NCBI GenBank assembly: GCA_963971285.1
Contig: OZ020256.1
Coordinates: forward strand, 6,450,501-6,514,500
Direction of reading: 5' to 3'
Origin: Astropecten irregularis
Taxonomy: Eukaryota; Echinodermata; Asteroidea; Paxillosida; Astropectinidae
Length of the DNA: 64,000 bases
Below the pieces are notes generated by a model. The model did no database searches. It was not told where the DNA came from and was given only the letters and a program-made list of their open reading frames with translations. A program made the translations under genes and the position numbers. Below, one piece after another: positions 17,448-28,784 of the stretch (position 1 is its first letter; each line of letters begins with the position of its first letter).

Positions 17448-20400
17448 GTAAAAAACATTGTGCATTTTTGTCAAATGATTTGAGTTTTGACATGGGCTTT
17501 TGGCAGGCAGTAGGCCATCATAGCTGTAGGAGTAGTAGGAGCATTGTGATAAGAAGGGATCCCCAAAACACATTGATTAATTTACCTCTTAAATAGCTTC
17601 TACTCCTCAAAAATGATACTTTTGTTCCTGGGTCCTTAAAAGCCTAGATAATAGATTGAAGAAATTTGGGGGATTGTGATTTCATATTTAGCCAATCATA
17701 ACATTGATAAAGGCATACCCTAACGTTAGACTAGTTGCGATGATCGTAACCCTAGCCCTATAGAGAGCGTGCACGTGACGTCACTTGACAGCTTATCAGC
17801 CATTTTGGATGGCACGCGTACGCACGCACGTCGCTTATGCGCGTACGCGTACGTACCAGTCAGCATCAATTATGCACGCACTTCTGCGTCTGCGTACGCG
17901 TCCGGTTGATTTGCAAGCTACGCGAACACATGTGGGTTACATACACTGTACGTACGTGCATTATACATGTGTACAGCGTTGCTGTCCAAAATGGCATCCT
18001 GATCACGTGACTGCACACCCTCTATACTAGTATACATGCTGACATGGTATAGGTCATGTAGGTCATGACCTAAGGTCCCAGTCCCCATGTCAGACCCATT
18101 ACAATCATCGCAACTAAACATTGATAAGACGGGAAAACTAAAAAGGAAAGGAAAACTACTTTTTGAAAAAATCCCTAGGCCTACTTTTGACTTTCAGCAA
18201 ATGTTCTTGGGTCCTTAAATTAAGCCTACACATGTGCTCTATTTCAATGTAAATGCATCAATGCATGTCATCATTGTCATGTATGACCAGACTGTATGGA
18301 AAAAAATCTGCACTAAATTGCGCTTGCGTGATTATTCAAGATTGATCATATTTAAATCGCAGTGGCTATCGTTACGGCAGTCGTAACACATTTCCCAATG
18401 GCTATAGTTACGGCACTGCAACTGCGCATGCGCGATGGCAGCGTGAGTTATAGCTAGCTACGGCAGTAGCACTGTGCAAAGGAACAAGAGTAATTTGTGT
18501 TCTCAACTTTTCATTTGATTTTTATCTTTTCCGTTTAACGTTAGACCCATGCCTAGACTGTTTGTTTCTTTTGTTTTGGGTGTTTTTGGTAAAACATGGA
18601 GGAAAGAAAGTCTTTTCCATGGGCCGGGTAGCATGGACGAATAAATGCAGATTCATGGGGAAAAATAATCAAGGAAAGATACAGCAACAGTTATCTGTGA
18701 AATCTCAGTCCCATGCGGTGCTCATTGTACTTTTACACAAGTTCTCTATGACCGGATATGATAACTCTTTGCAATGTATGTTTTCTTTTAAACAAATTGA
18801 CTCGGATTATTAGTTGAAATAAACATAAATGGAACTACATGTACATATATATATGACAATTCCCCAAAAGAGGCAAATTCTGCGCCAACCACGAGAGAAT
18901 TTACCATGTCTCTTTGGCTACACGTCAAACCTCGACCGCGCGACGTAATGAAGTCCTATGCATGCATCCCACGCGTACCGTACCCACACGTGTACGAAAC
19001 ACGCTAGCTTCGAAGCAATCTCGCGTGCGCAGTTGCAGTGCCGTAACTATAGCCATTGGGAAATGCGTTACGGCTGCCGTAACGATAGCCACTGCGAAAA
19101 AAGGGGCCTACATGTACTATGTCTATGTATACCTATATTCAGCACCCAATACCATGCGGGGGGATCTCCGCCTGGGCTATAATTTGCTTCAAGACAGACA
19201 TATTGGCGGCACAGGTACCAGTGGCTGCAGGCCAGCGAGTTTGTTGATTATAGCCCCCTCTATCGGTGTTATCGGAGCAGGACAAACGATAATTAATAAT
19301 GTAAGTCTTGGATCAAGACTATCGCAAGTACTGTGTAATGGGATGTGAGAATCTTCTCTTGTACATGATTACAGGTTCAAGGAGGGGACTTCCCCCATTT
19401 GATGATATATGGACCATCCGGTGCAGGCAAGAAGACTCGCATAATGTGCACACTGAGGGAGCTGTATGGTGCAGGAGTGGAGAAACTTCGAATAGAGCAC
19501 CAGAGTTTTACAGTAAGACTGACAATGGGAGACTTTGGAGAACCGGTCTTCAAGTCAACAGCGCACGCAATGGGAGACTTTTGGAGAGTTGGTCTTGAGT
19601 CAACAGCGCCAGGGAGACCGGTTCTCCAAAGTCTCCCATTCGTTCTGATTTCTTTATACTTGACATAGATTCAGTTAACAACCTTTTTTACCATTATTTA
19701 AAGGTACATATAAACCGAACCAGAAATGTTCACAGATTTATGTATAACTTAAAAGTTATAAAGATGGACATGGTACAAACACACCATTGAATTTTGTCCA
19801 CCTGAAATACTGTATTTATCCAGAAAAGAGTAAAACAAAGACCGAAAACAGTTCTAATCTCCGAGACCAAAACCACAATTAATATTACCAATTGCAACGG
19901 GTCTTTGCTGTTTTCTGCTGTTTCCAATGATCGATTGAGCTGACAATTTCACAGGTTTGTTTTTATTTCATGACAAATCAAATTATGAACAGACCATTTA
20001 ACTGTTCTATCGACTTAACCGAAATATGATAGTACCTTTTAATGGTAATAGATAATATACAAGAGAATGTATTCAAATTTTTAAAATGTTTCAGAACTTG
20101 ACAGAGTTTCATGTGCTCTTCATCAACAGACGCCGTCCAAAAAGAAGATTGAAATTTCGACCATATCCAGCAACTATCATATTGAAGTCAACCCTAGGTG
20201 AGCTTCCTGTACTAGTAGCTACCCCCTAAACCCTTTAGCGTGTTAATAAGTGTTTGTGCTTGGTACCATGCTCATTCCAACTGAGTCCAACATTTACTAA
20301 AAAATGAGGTAACTGCTGAATCCAACAAATCCAACTCATGGCCAAAAATAAGACAACTGCTCAATCCAACATACCAACTTTACATATTGCAGTTGTAACC

Positions 20401-23400
20401 TGCTCAATCCAACATAGTACAACAAGAATATCAACCATCTGTTTACTGCTCAATCCAACAGTGTCCACGAGGCAATGAAAAACAGTTGGAATCTGTTGTA
20501 CTGAGCATGGTTAGGGTTAGTTAAAATAAGGAAAGAATTCCACTGACAGCCATTATGTAAAAAGGGTTATCCTCTAAGAGATAACTTATATAGGTGAGTT
20601 GGGTTACTTTACAGAAGTGGTTTTTATTACCATATGAATTATGAATAGGTGGTCTAAACTACCATAGGGGGCTATAATTTTATGTGATCACCCTAATTGT
20701 ACACAGACAATTTATTTGGGATACTTTGGAATTTCCTTTTTGTGCTTAAAAGAGTCATTTGGCCTGTTTGTTTCATGCACCTTATCCGTGATCTGCAGAT
20801 CCACGTCCTATGCAGGAATACGCTGAAAGGGGATTTGGATCAGCAGGATCACTGATCTCGTGCTTGAAACAAACATGCCCATTATTTATTTCGATGGTCT
20901 ATTTGTAGAGCTACATCTTCTGGTCATTTTGCTCTTTTAATACAGTGATGCTGGAATTTATGATCGAGTGGTCATTCAGGAACTGCTGAAGACTGTCGCA
21001 CAGACCCAGCAGCTAGACTCCTCCATGCAGAAGGACTTCAAAGGTAGGACATGTGGATTTCGTCTTGGGAGGTTAGATTAGCATTGGTGGTATTCAAAGA
21101 TGTCCTGTTTCAACGAATCTTGCAATTGTCGGATTTACAAATCAGGTGGGGCGAAATTAGGAATCACAGTTTCTTTGACGGATTCACAAATCCATTGTTG
21201 CATTCAGAGATATTAGCAGTCAGGTAAAAAAGAAAAGTATTTCCAGTCTACAGGCATGCAACTTTTCCTCCGATCAGCTGATTTCCTCTTTTCCACTTCA
21301 CTCTTATGCCATTGAAAAGTGAAAAACACTGTACAAAGTATGGTCAAGATTGGAATTTCCTCTTTTTTTTTTTAAGTCCAAGTTGCATGCCTGAGTCTAT
21401 TGGTTTATTTGGTTGTTGTTTGTTAAATCTGTGACAAAAAACATCTTGGGTTTAATCATTTGAAGGTGGACTGCAAGGGTTAAACACGTTATGCTCACGT
21501 TCATGTTCATTCCGCTAGCACATACATGTACATAATAGACTGGTTCCCAGTCAAACTGTGGGGTTTGGGGGCACTGGTACACGTACTGCATGCAGCAATT
21601 GTCTTAACTTCTCGCTGCCACTGAGGGTGCTGGCCACAGTTTTTGTCTACTTAATATCGACAATGTGGAGACTTGCAGTGAGTCTACTCACGAAAGTAGG
21701 ATTCGGATGATAGAGGGCATTTCAGATATTTTTTTTGACGATTTCTTAAATTTGTCGCAACAGTCCCTCATTGCAAACGAGCCTCTATCTCAAAACGATG
21801 TCACTTCTTACGCTTTAACACGCATCGGCATTTTGAATTTCAAACATGCCGGATCCATGGCAGACTGCCAGGCGCACAAAGATAATTGACTATAAGGGGC
21901 ACCACCAACAAAGGGCTGGACATATAGCTAAGTTGGTAAGGGCACCAGTACGGTATTTTAGAGGTAGCTGGTTCGAATCCTGCTCCAGTCAATTTTGCTC
22001 TGTTCCCTTTTCAAATACAAATATGGATATTTACATGGTTGATTAATTTTGACAATTATTTGGCAAATTTCTTGCAGTCGTCCTCTTGACGGAAGTGGAC
22101 AGATTAACCAAAGATGCCCAGCATGCCTTACGACGAACCATGGAGAAATACTCGGCAACGTGCCGGCTCATCCTATGCTGTAACTCCACCAGTAAGGTCA
22201 TCCCTGCCATCCGCAGTAGGTGCCTAGGAATAAGGGTTGCAGCGCCCTCTATTGACGAGGTAGGTTGAAGTGGGTGTGGCTTGTCGGGTCCGTAGCCCAA
22301 ATCCTATTTTCTGTTGAAAGTTTACCTCAACTATGTTTTAATCAATTGTAAATAAAACAAGCAAAATCATGAAACTGTTGTTTTGTTTCTTTACTTGTTA
22401 CATTTTTTGTTATTATTAAATGGGATTGCAGAAAGTATCTGCAAGCCTGGAATGGGAGACTTTTGAGAACCGGTCTTCAAGTCAACAGCGCATGCAATTG
22501 TGAGCATGTGCGCGTTGTTCTGGGCCTGGGCTGTTGCGCGTGCGCTGTTGACTTGAAGACTGGTTCTCAAAAGTCTCCCATTTAACGGAGGCCACGGAGG
22601 CCATGGCCTTCGTTGCCCTGGTTCTTGGCCTTGGTGCCCTTCAAATAATTCCATGGACATTATGATTTTCCAATGGAAGTGCCCCTTACAATGGAAAAGT
22701 GGCCTTGCCCCTTTCAGAACTAAATTCCAGGCCTGTAACTGGTCATATTTGTATTGGTCTTCGGACCAAATGTAACGCCTGAAACCTGAAACCATCTCAA
22801 ATCCCTGGGGAGTATACAGCCCGGTTAATGTAAGGCTAATCAAACCACAAAGCCATCTCTACCCTCACAAGTACCCATTTACACCTGGCTGAAGAGGAGC
22901 AATATGTGACAAAGCATCTTGCCCAAAGATGCAAGCACCACTAACCCATGGCTGGACTCGAGCCCACATTCTGTAGACTAATTTTAATTTCGACACACTA
23001 GTCTATGGCATTCCACCTGTGAATGCCTTCATTGTTATCAGTGCAACATACTAATGGGAGCATGGCTTGTCATTCGTATCTCTTCGTTGTTCTTATTTCT
23101 TGGACAGATTTGCCAGATTCTTCAAACTGTTTGCAAGAAGGAGGGACTGGTCCTGCCAGCCCAGCTGGGCAAGCGCATCGCTGAAAAATCAGAACGTAAC
23201 CTTCGCAGAGCGCTACTGATGTGTGAGGCCTGCAAGGTCCAACAGTAAGTAAAATAAATTTCTTTCTTGATGAATACAAGTAATAATCTGCTGCAAACTG
23301 CTCATCAGCCAAAATAATGACAGTGTCTGATTCTGAAAAAATCAAGAAAGATGCTTAGAGTTAGGAGGGCATGACGCATTCCGATCCTAGCAGGATCTTT

Positions 23401-24823
23401 ATTGAAGGCTAAAGATCGAAACTCGTCAGGCCCTCCTAACTCTAAGCATCTTTCTTGATTTTTTCAGAATCAGACACTGTCTGACTGTTACAACGAGGCT
23501 AACCCATGACTGATCATTCTTTACTCCAGGTATCCCTTCAGTGAGACCCAAGATATACCTATCCCAGACTGGGAGGTATTCCTCAGGGAAACGGCTAATG
23601 CCATCGTCCAGGAGCAGACCCCACAGCGCCTCATGCAGGTCAGGGGTCAGCTCTATGAACTCCTGACCCACTGTATCCCCCCGGACATCATCATGAAGGT
23701 ACGAGATGCAATTCACTTTCAGATATATACAGTGGAATGCCAATATAACAAACACGCCGGGATGCTCAGAAATTGTTCATTATAGTGGTCGTTCGTTATA
23801 GTGAACAATGTTCAGCATGCCTTTACATTGTACATAACAATTGGGATCCAAGGATGATGTTTGTTATAGCCAAATGTTTGGTATAGCGGTGTTCGTTATA
23901 GTGGCTTTTCACTGTACGTGAATGTTGTGGGTTCTGTCGAAATGAAAGTTAGTGCATGAAATGTGTCTGAGAAGTGGGTCAGACATGGTGGGAAGGTTCC
24001 GCGGTTGTTCATGGTCTTTATCGATAAACACACTTTATCATACACAAGCAAATCTCTCAGTTCGTTGTTTTGTAGTACGGACGATAGTTGGTGACTATGG
24101 GATGTTTGCTGTCCCACAGAAAGGTTTTTACAAGTTAAAATCCTCGACGAAGATTTTATACTAAAGCGAATGTGTGATGGTGACTTAACTCGTTGAACTA
24201 ACTGCAACCAAAGTAGCTGAAAAAAAGTCACAGACAACTTTGACGTAGTCCACATTGCCTTGCGCGACCACTCGTTGTGCACTTAATAAACAGTACAAAA
24301 TGTTCGTGTCTGCTTGTCGTCACAAATTTTTTGGATCTTCCTTTAATTCTTTCTGGCTTGTGGATCGGTTTGCGGAAACACCATTTAAGAATAGTTCGTA
24401 CTTCTCGTAATGTCTCAACGTTTTCACCAGCCAGCTCTAGTCATCATCAGGAGATGATGATCCTGAGAGCAGGCTAGTCGAAATGTTGAGACATTACTAG
24501 AAGTGCTACGAAATAAGAAGTGTAAAAGTACAAACAATTCTTACATGGTGTTTCAGCAAACCGATCCACCTACCAATTGTCAACATACAAAGCCTCAAAT
24601 CTTTCTACTGTTCTGGATTCTTCATTTTCAGGGTCTCTTGAAAGAACTGATCAGTAACTGTGACGGGCAGCTCAAGTCAGAGATCACCCAGGTGGCGTCA
24701 TTCTACGAGCACCGTCTGCAATTAGGCTCCAAGCCCATCTATCACCTGGAGGCATTCGTGGTCAAGTTCATGAGCATCTACAAGGGCTTCCTGGAGGAAG
24801 GATTCGATGACATGGCATTTTGA
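17361..24823 (+). CDS. RFC3: Replication factor C subunit 3 (RFC3), complete, eight exons
   Basis: Small subunit of the clamp loader that uses ATP to open PCNA and load it at primer-template junctions in the nucleus. Exons: 17361-17447, 19375-19512, 20130-20197, 20946-21043, 22078-22259, 23108-23244, 23530-23698, 24632-24823. They total 1071 nt, 356 codons plus stop, the same as human RFC3, and all phases agree. Visible motifs: N-terminal [10 protein letters not shown], Walker [10 protein letters not shown] (residues 42-50), Walker B region VVLLTEVD (131-138), sensor region CCNSTSK (164-170), and SRC motif IRSRC (175-179) with the arginine finger acting in trans. The C-terminal collar ends [19 protein letters not shown] then GFDDMAF. 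The start is set by homology and an A at -3 (CACCATG). VSP is upstream on the same strand and CLOCK converges from the right. Confidence 0.98.
17726..18118. mobile_element. Concentric palindrome in RFC3 intron 1
   Basis: Outer ends TTAGACTAGTTGCGATGATC and its near-complement; inside lies a second palindrome (17762-18026, AGAGAGCGTGCACGTGAC with GATCACGTGACTGCAC). The interior is rich in CGCGTACGCA-type sequence and holds CACGTGACGTCAC at about 17772-17784, an E-box overlapping a CRE. Confidence 0.75.
18357..19097. mobile_element. Element with about 80-bp terminal inverted repeats, RFC3 intron 1
   Basis: Left arm 18357-18437 (TCGCAGTGGCTATCGTTACG...) and right arm 19018-19097 are complements with few mismatches, about 740 bp overall. 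The body includes an M1 fragment (18635-18725) and no long reading frame. Confidence 0.83.
19375..19512 (+). CDS. RFC3: RFC3 exon 2: Walker A
   Basis: Residues 30-75, including [20 protein letters not shown] and [12 protein letters not shown]. An M15 palindrome begins within about ten bases of the donor. Confidence 0.97.
19522..19641. mobile_element. M15 element beside RFC3 exon 2
   Basis: AATGGGAGACTTTGGAGAAC to GTTCTCCAAAGTCTCCCATT, about 120 bp, with a repeated left arm; it begins about nine bases into intron 2. Confidence 0.82.
19698..20042 (+). mobile_element. M1, copy in RFC3 intron 2
   Basis: TTAA at both ends, with diverged interior (CTGAAATACTGTATTTATCC retained). Confidence 0.8.
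20130..20197 (+). CDS. RFC3: RFC3 exon 3
   Basis: Residues 76-97 plus a split codon, [20 protein letters not shown] then NP. Acceptor CATCAACAG, donor GTGAGC; phase 2 out. Confidence 0.95.
20266..20510. mobile_element. Palindromic element with TCAATCCAACA repeats
   Basis: Ends CCATGCTCATTCCAAC and GTACTGAGCATGG; CTGCTCAATCCAACA recurs inside. RFC3 intron 3. Confidence 0.7.
20761..20879. mobile_element. M11 element
   Basis: GGCCTGTTTGTTTCATGC to TTGAAACAAACATGCC, interior GATCAGCAGGATCACTGATC; RFC3 intron 3. Confidence 0.78.
20946..21043 (+). CDS. RFC3: RFC3 exon 4
   Basis: Residues 99-130 with split codons at both ends, [20 protein letters not shown] then [12 protein letters not shown]. 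Donor GTAGGA. Confidence 0.96.
21249..21393. mobile_element. M16 element
   Basis: CAGGCATGCAACTTTTCC to AGTTGCATGCCTG; interior CATTGAAAAGTGAAAAACAC. Paired with 34352. Confidence 0.75.
21848..22018 (+). mobile_element. SINE-A, copy in RFC3 intron 4
   Basis: Full-length-looking copy from GACTGCCAGGCGCACAAAG to CCAGTCAATTTTGC, with GGTTCGAATCC as B box. It ends about 60 bp before the exon 5 acceptor. Confidence 0.82.
22078..22259 (+). CDS. RFC3: RFC3 exon 5: Walker B and SRC motif
   Basis: Residues 131-191, [20 protein letters not shown] through [20 protein letters not shown] to APSIDE. A SINE-A copy ends just upstream of the acceptor. Confidence 0.97.
22450..22582. mobile_element. M15 element in RFC3 intron 5
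   Basis: AATGGGAGACTTTTGAGAAC to its complement; arms about 45 bp, nearly perfect. Confidence 0.84.
22745..23008 (-). mobile_element. SINE-B, copy 3
   Basis: Reverse copy in RFC3 intron 5, with GGGGAGTATACAGCCC and CCCATGGCTGGACTCGAGCC; 5' part diverged. Confidence 0.82.
23108..23244 (+). CDS. RFC3: RFC3 exon 6
   Basis: Residues 192-236, [20 protein letters not shown] through [15 protein letters not shown], the lid domain. Phase 2 out. The following intron contains a perfect 50-bp inverted repeat. Confidence 0.96.
23321..23479. repeat. M9 as a long perfect inverted repeat in RFC3 intron 6
   Basis: Arms 23321-23370 and 23430-23479 are exact complements over 50 bases around a 59-bp loop that holds the GATCCTAGCAGGATC core. 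The transcript would fold into a long hairpin. Confidence 0.95.
23530..23698 (+). CDS. RFC3: RFC3 exon 7: collar domain
   Basis: Residues 237-293, [20 protein letters not shown] through [19 protein letters not shown], part of the C-terminal collar that holds the pentamer together. Confidence 0.97.
23728..23917. mobile_element. M13 element in RFC3 intron 7
   Basis: Starts TACAGTGGAATGCCAATATA, ends GTTATAGTGGCTTTTCACTG; CAGTGGAA-type ends with ATAAC are typical of pogo/Tigger-like relatives. Short and non-coding. Confidence 0.7.
24351..24608 (-). mobile_element. M10 element before the last RFC3 exon
   Basis: Inverted ends GGATCGGTTTGCGGAAACAC and complement, interior AATGTCTCAACGTTTTCACC paired with its near-complement; ends about 25 bp from the exon 8 acceptor. 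Confidence 0.78.
24632..24823 (+). CDS. RFC3: RFC3 exon 8 (last)
   Basis: Residues 294-356, [20 protein letters not shown] through the end DDMAF and TGA at 24821-24823. An M10 element ends about 25 bp upstream of the acceptor. Confidence 0.97.
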   Translation, partial: GLLKELISNCDGQLKSEITQVASFYEHRLQLGSKPIYHLEAFVVKFMSIYKGFLEEGFDDMAF

Positions 24824-26049
24824 AGAAACAAAAGTGGAGAAAAAGAGGAATGAGAAACGAAATGCAGTTGAGAAGACGAAAGAATGAAATGTGGGCAGCT
24901 ACTAACAACCATTTGCTTTAGTCCAAGTCACTTAAAAGGTGACTTACGTTACCGTGGAATTGCCCATATACAGTTTTGTCATTTCAGGTGTCACTTCTGA
25001 AGCTCACATAAACCTGTCCATTGCATTTAACTTTCCTTCTTTTGGTTAAAGTTGTATGTGATTTTACTCTTTTAGAAGGAGCTTGATTCTGAATAGAACC
25101 TCACTTCTTACGACAATCACACAGTGGTACACCAAACCTTATTGCATTGTTTCTTCTGCAAGTATTAAATCGCCCTATTTAATTTTGTTTGTTCTTTTCA
25201 TGAAGGAAGTCCTAAAAGAAGATATTGCCATAGACCAAAAATTGTTCACAAATTATTTGTTGTCATGGATTATGAATGTGTTTTTGTCATGCGGATATTG
25301 TTCAAAAACAATAATGTGTGGACAAGCATTTGTGTGACCACCATGATATATGACATTATGGACGAATCACAACCCCGTTATTGCGCATGTCGTGGCAGTT
25401 GACCGCTGTTTTAATAACTTTTTGTTTATATTTCACTTGAGTACTTTGTACCATAACTAAGTAAGCAAAGATTATTCAGAAAAATAATGCCACATTATAT
25501 AAAAATAACACAAAGAAAATGTGCGTAGATTTGTGAATTTGTGATCATGTACGACGTATCGCACATAATGTTATGTGCGATGTCCCTCCTGCGCCACCAT
25601 TCTTTGCCGACCTGCGCATGATATGCATAGTTAATTTCACGATTTGAATAATGTAATGTGCGGATTGTGCGCCCCAAGTATCATGTGTCATGGCGACCAC
25701 AACATATCGCACTGGGTACGAAACCACACCATATTGTATTGATAATGGAAATTCATTATTAACCATTGGTACATTTTTCACGAACTGTTTATTTTATAAT
25801 AAAAGTATCAACGAGTATGGTACAGTAATGTGCTGTCTTTTTCTTTATAATGATAAGAATACAGAACATTTCTAGGACGCTCTGCAAGGAACACAACACC
25901 TTACTGTACATGGTGAGGGAAAAAAGGGACGGGACTGGACACGAACAACACAAAACACAAAGAACACAATTGAAACCAATAGCAGACAGGTGGTTCAAGA
26001 AGGGTCTGGGAATGAGAATGTTTTGAGTAGTCGTTTGAACACAGACAAA
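24824..26049. other. RFC3 3' UTR and spacer
   Basis: Contains a perfect short hairpin CGCACATAATGTTATGTGCG at about 25560. No gene seen. Confidence 0.6.
25797..25802 (+). terminator. Candidate RFC3 polyadenylation signal
   Basis: AATAAA roughly 1 kb after the RFC3 stop codon. I saw no closer canonical hexamer. Unconfirmed. Confidence 0.3.
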
Positions 26050-26287
26050 GGGCGTTTACGAAAAAGGAGGCTCAGGCTCCGTCTCAGGCTTCAGCTCCAT
26101 TTCATGAATTTATTCTAAAATAAAGGTTATCAAAATAAAGGCTTTCGGCTGCGGTTTGGAAGTAGATTCTCTGGTTTGAAAAGGAAAACAGAGTTTTGAG
26201 CTTCAATGAAAAATCACAACCTATATTCTCAGAATATGGCTGTCAGAGCTGGAGCCTGAGCCTGATCCTCCGTTTTGTAAACCCCCA
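26050..26287. mobile_element. M6 element (palindromic, about 240 bp)
   Basis: Ends GGGCGTTTACGAAAAAGG and CCGTTTTGTAAACCCCC, interior GGTTTGGAAGTAGATTCTCT. Followed by a LINE fragment. Confidence 0.82.
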
Positions 26288-26450
26288 TAGACTCCACCTC
26301 TTTGAGATCAACAGGGAGCTCGTTCCATAGACGGGGTGCTGCTATGCTGAAGGAATTATCCCCGGCTTTCTTCTTGGATCTAGGGCCAAGGGGTAAGGTC
26401 AGAAGATGAGCAGAGTCAATGTCTGAGTGTTGCACTAGTAGAAGATTGGT
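26270..26450 (-). mobile_element. Non-LTR retrotransposon (LINE) fragment, end of reverse transcriptase ORF
   Basis: The minus-strand frame encodes GPRSKKKAGDNSFSIAAPRL then WNELPVDLKEVES. The SFSIAAPRLWNELP signature is the conserved C-terminal tail of reverse-transcriptase ORFs in CR1/L2/RTE-type LINEs. Severely 5'-truncated; followed by an M6 element whose end overlaps the last codons. Confidence 0.8.
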
Positions 26451-26711
26451 GTTAATAAAGGGCGTGTACTACGTTGGTAAAGGTGACAAAACAGCACTCG
26501 CACTTTGTCTAATCCAGCATGTACATCAGGGATGAGATTTCTCAGATTAAAATCTGATTTCAGATTTTTTTGTTTTGGATTTCAGATTTGTTTTCCTCAT
26601 AGGCTGTGTACAAAAGAATAGGAGATTTTCAGACTTTTTATGCTCCCTGTCAGCTGTTTTCGAAAATTCGACTCAATTTTACTTAAATAAAACATAAAGA
26701 AGCATTTTTTA

Positions 26712-26890
26712 TCTTGCCAAGATCAGAAATCTTTTTGATGTTTGGTTTTACTCTTCCTGGATAAATACACAATTTCAGGCGCAAATATTTTAACGATATG
26801 TTTCTACCAGTATCATCTTCATATCGAGAAAGTTATGCATAAATCTGTGAACATTTCTGTTTTGGTTTGTTTATACCAATGTTGTACATG
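26712..26890 (-). mobile_element. M1, partial
   Basis: Segment with CTGGATAAATACACAATTTC and ACATTTCTGTTTTGGTTTG; outer ends lost. Confidence 0.65.
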
Positions 26891-27614
26891 TAATAAGTAT
26901 AAACTAAAAATAACTAGGTGTTTTTTCTTGGCAAATATTAGTATTCAAGGCATTGCCTGATGGCAGTTTGCTGGTAAGTTACGTAAACTTGTGGACATTG
27001 TGTGTACTTCTGTATCTTTATGCATAATGTATTTATAAACCTCCGCTTGAAGGGCTTTCAATGGAACCAAGTCATTGGCGGTACGCCTTATCTACTATTG
27101 TTCAAGATGTAAGGTCTTTGGATACTGCCATCATTAGGGGCCGTTGTATAGGCTCGTCGGCTTATGGTGTTCTCAACTTGGCTCATCGTGTTGTTCATGC
27201 AATGCCTCGTTATTATTAAGTTCATGGAAACCTAGGGTTTCTTACATTCAACCGCGGAGGCAGAAATGATGTAACCAATAGCAACCGCCTCACCCAGTGT
27301 CATAATTAGTGGCCACATGCTTGTTAGCGGTTCAACCGGCCTTGTGTTATTCCATAAATAATTTGAACCTGTGTGCCTTATAGGTCAAAAACAGGCAAGA
27401 GTACTAATGGGGAACAAACAGGCTGCTTTGTAAGTTCCCAGTGCTTGCCAAATGTACTGCAATAATCCAGGATCATATCTTGGCCCTGCTTTGTCCTTAA
27501 AGCATACAATCTGCCTTGAAAGAGGCAGAAAATTATTCTGTAGTGACAATTTCTTAATATACATGTACACACATGTATAAAAACTGCAAGGGATTTTAAC
27601 ATTGGTTAACATTG

Positions 27615-28370
27615 TTAAAGGTGACAGAGCAGCTGCAGGCTGCTCATAATTTGATTTGTCATGGAATAAAAACAAACAGCGAAAATCGGTTGCGATTATC
27701 GCTGTGTGGGAGTAGCTGTCTCATTTTGGATCTGTCAAAGATCAAAAATGTTTTGGTGTTTGGTTTAACTCCTTTTCTGGATATACAGGGTTTTCCCCCC
27801 AAAAAACAACACTTTGTGTCAAGAACTATTGTATGAAAAATAAACTAATAATCACTTCAAGATTCACGTATATGATACAGCCATGTCTTGGCTATCACCA
27901 TGTAGAATTTAAGCAAAATTGGACTGAAATTGAGAGAAAAAACTAAGACTGAATCACCCAACCTCAAAACCCGATTTTCATCTGCACATTATGTGTGTAT
28001 TGACCACTTATTCTGGAATACTCCAAATTTGTTTTTAAAGAGTACTCTTTCAATTGATCATATTTTCGCCAATTTCAGCCCGATTTTGCTTAAATTGTAC
28101 ATGGTGTTAGTCAAGACATAGTTGTATCATATAACAGTGAATCTTGAAGTGATAAACAGTTAAATTTTAACATAATGGTTCCCGACAAAGTGTCGTGGGT
28201 TTTGGGGGACACGCTGTATACAGAATTTCGGGCAAAAACATCTTTTTTTTTTACAGTAAGTTTCCAACATTACCGTCTTTATATCCTGTTATCCTGTTAA
28301 GGATATACATAAAGTTATACATAAATCATTGAACATTTCTGTTTTGTTTGTTACCAATGTTGTACATGTA
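27615..28370 (-). mobile_element. M1, copy split by an M8 insertion
   Basis: Left part 27615-27783 begins TTAAAGGTGACAGAGC; right part 28220-28370 resumes at CAGAATTTCGGGC. The two halves are continuous in other copies, so the M8 element between them inserted later. Confidence 0.75.
27784..28219. mobile_element. M8-type element nested in M1
   Basis: Ends TACAGGGTTTTCCCCCC and TTTGGGGGACACGCTGTA with TA at both junctions, as expected for Tc1/mariner-like insertion. It splits an M1 copy. Confidence 0.8.
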
Positions 28371-28784
28371 TATGTAAAACATTCATGTGAAAACATTCAT
28401 CAGATCTTGGCATGTCAATTGTACATAAATATTGTGATTGTTTTTTTTCTCCAATAAAGAAATAATATTGGAATGAATTTTTTTGTAACTGTGTTCTTAT
28501 TTCAGTGCCTTGTTTCTTTGGAAAGAACAATATACATGTAATTGTCCGTTCTTTGTTTGGAGTCGTCAAATATTAAGTTATACTAACTCAAGTTTTTGAT
28601 TCTTGCGAACTTGCGAAGCTTTTGAACTATTTTGGACTAAGTTCATCTGGGTTTTAATTGGACTCATCGTTTTCGTCATCGGCGGTCTAGTACCCGTCCG
28701 GATGCTCTGCCAACACTAGGAGACAGAAAACAAGAGAACAGCCGATCAGAATTAGGCCTACCATATTACAATGACAAACATACT

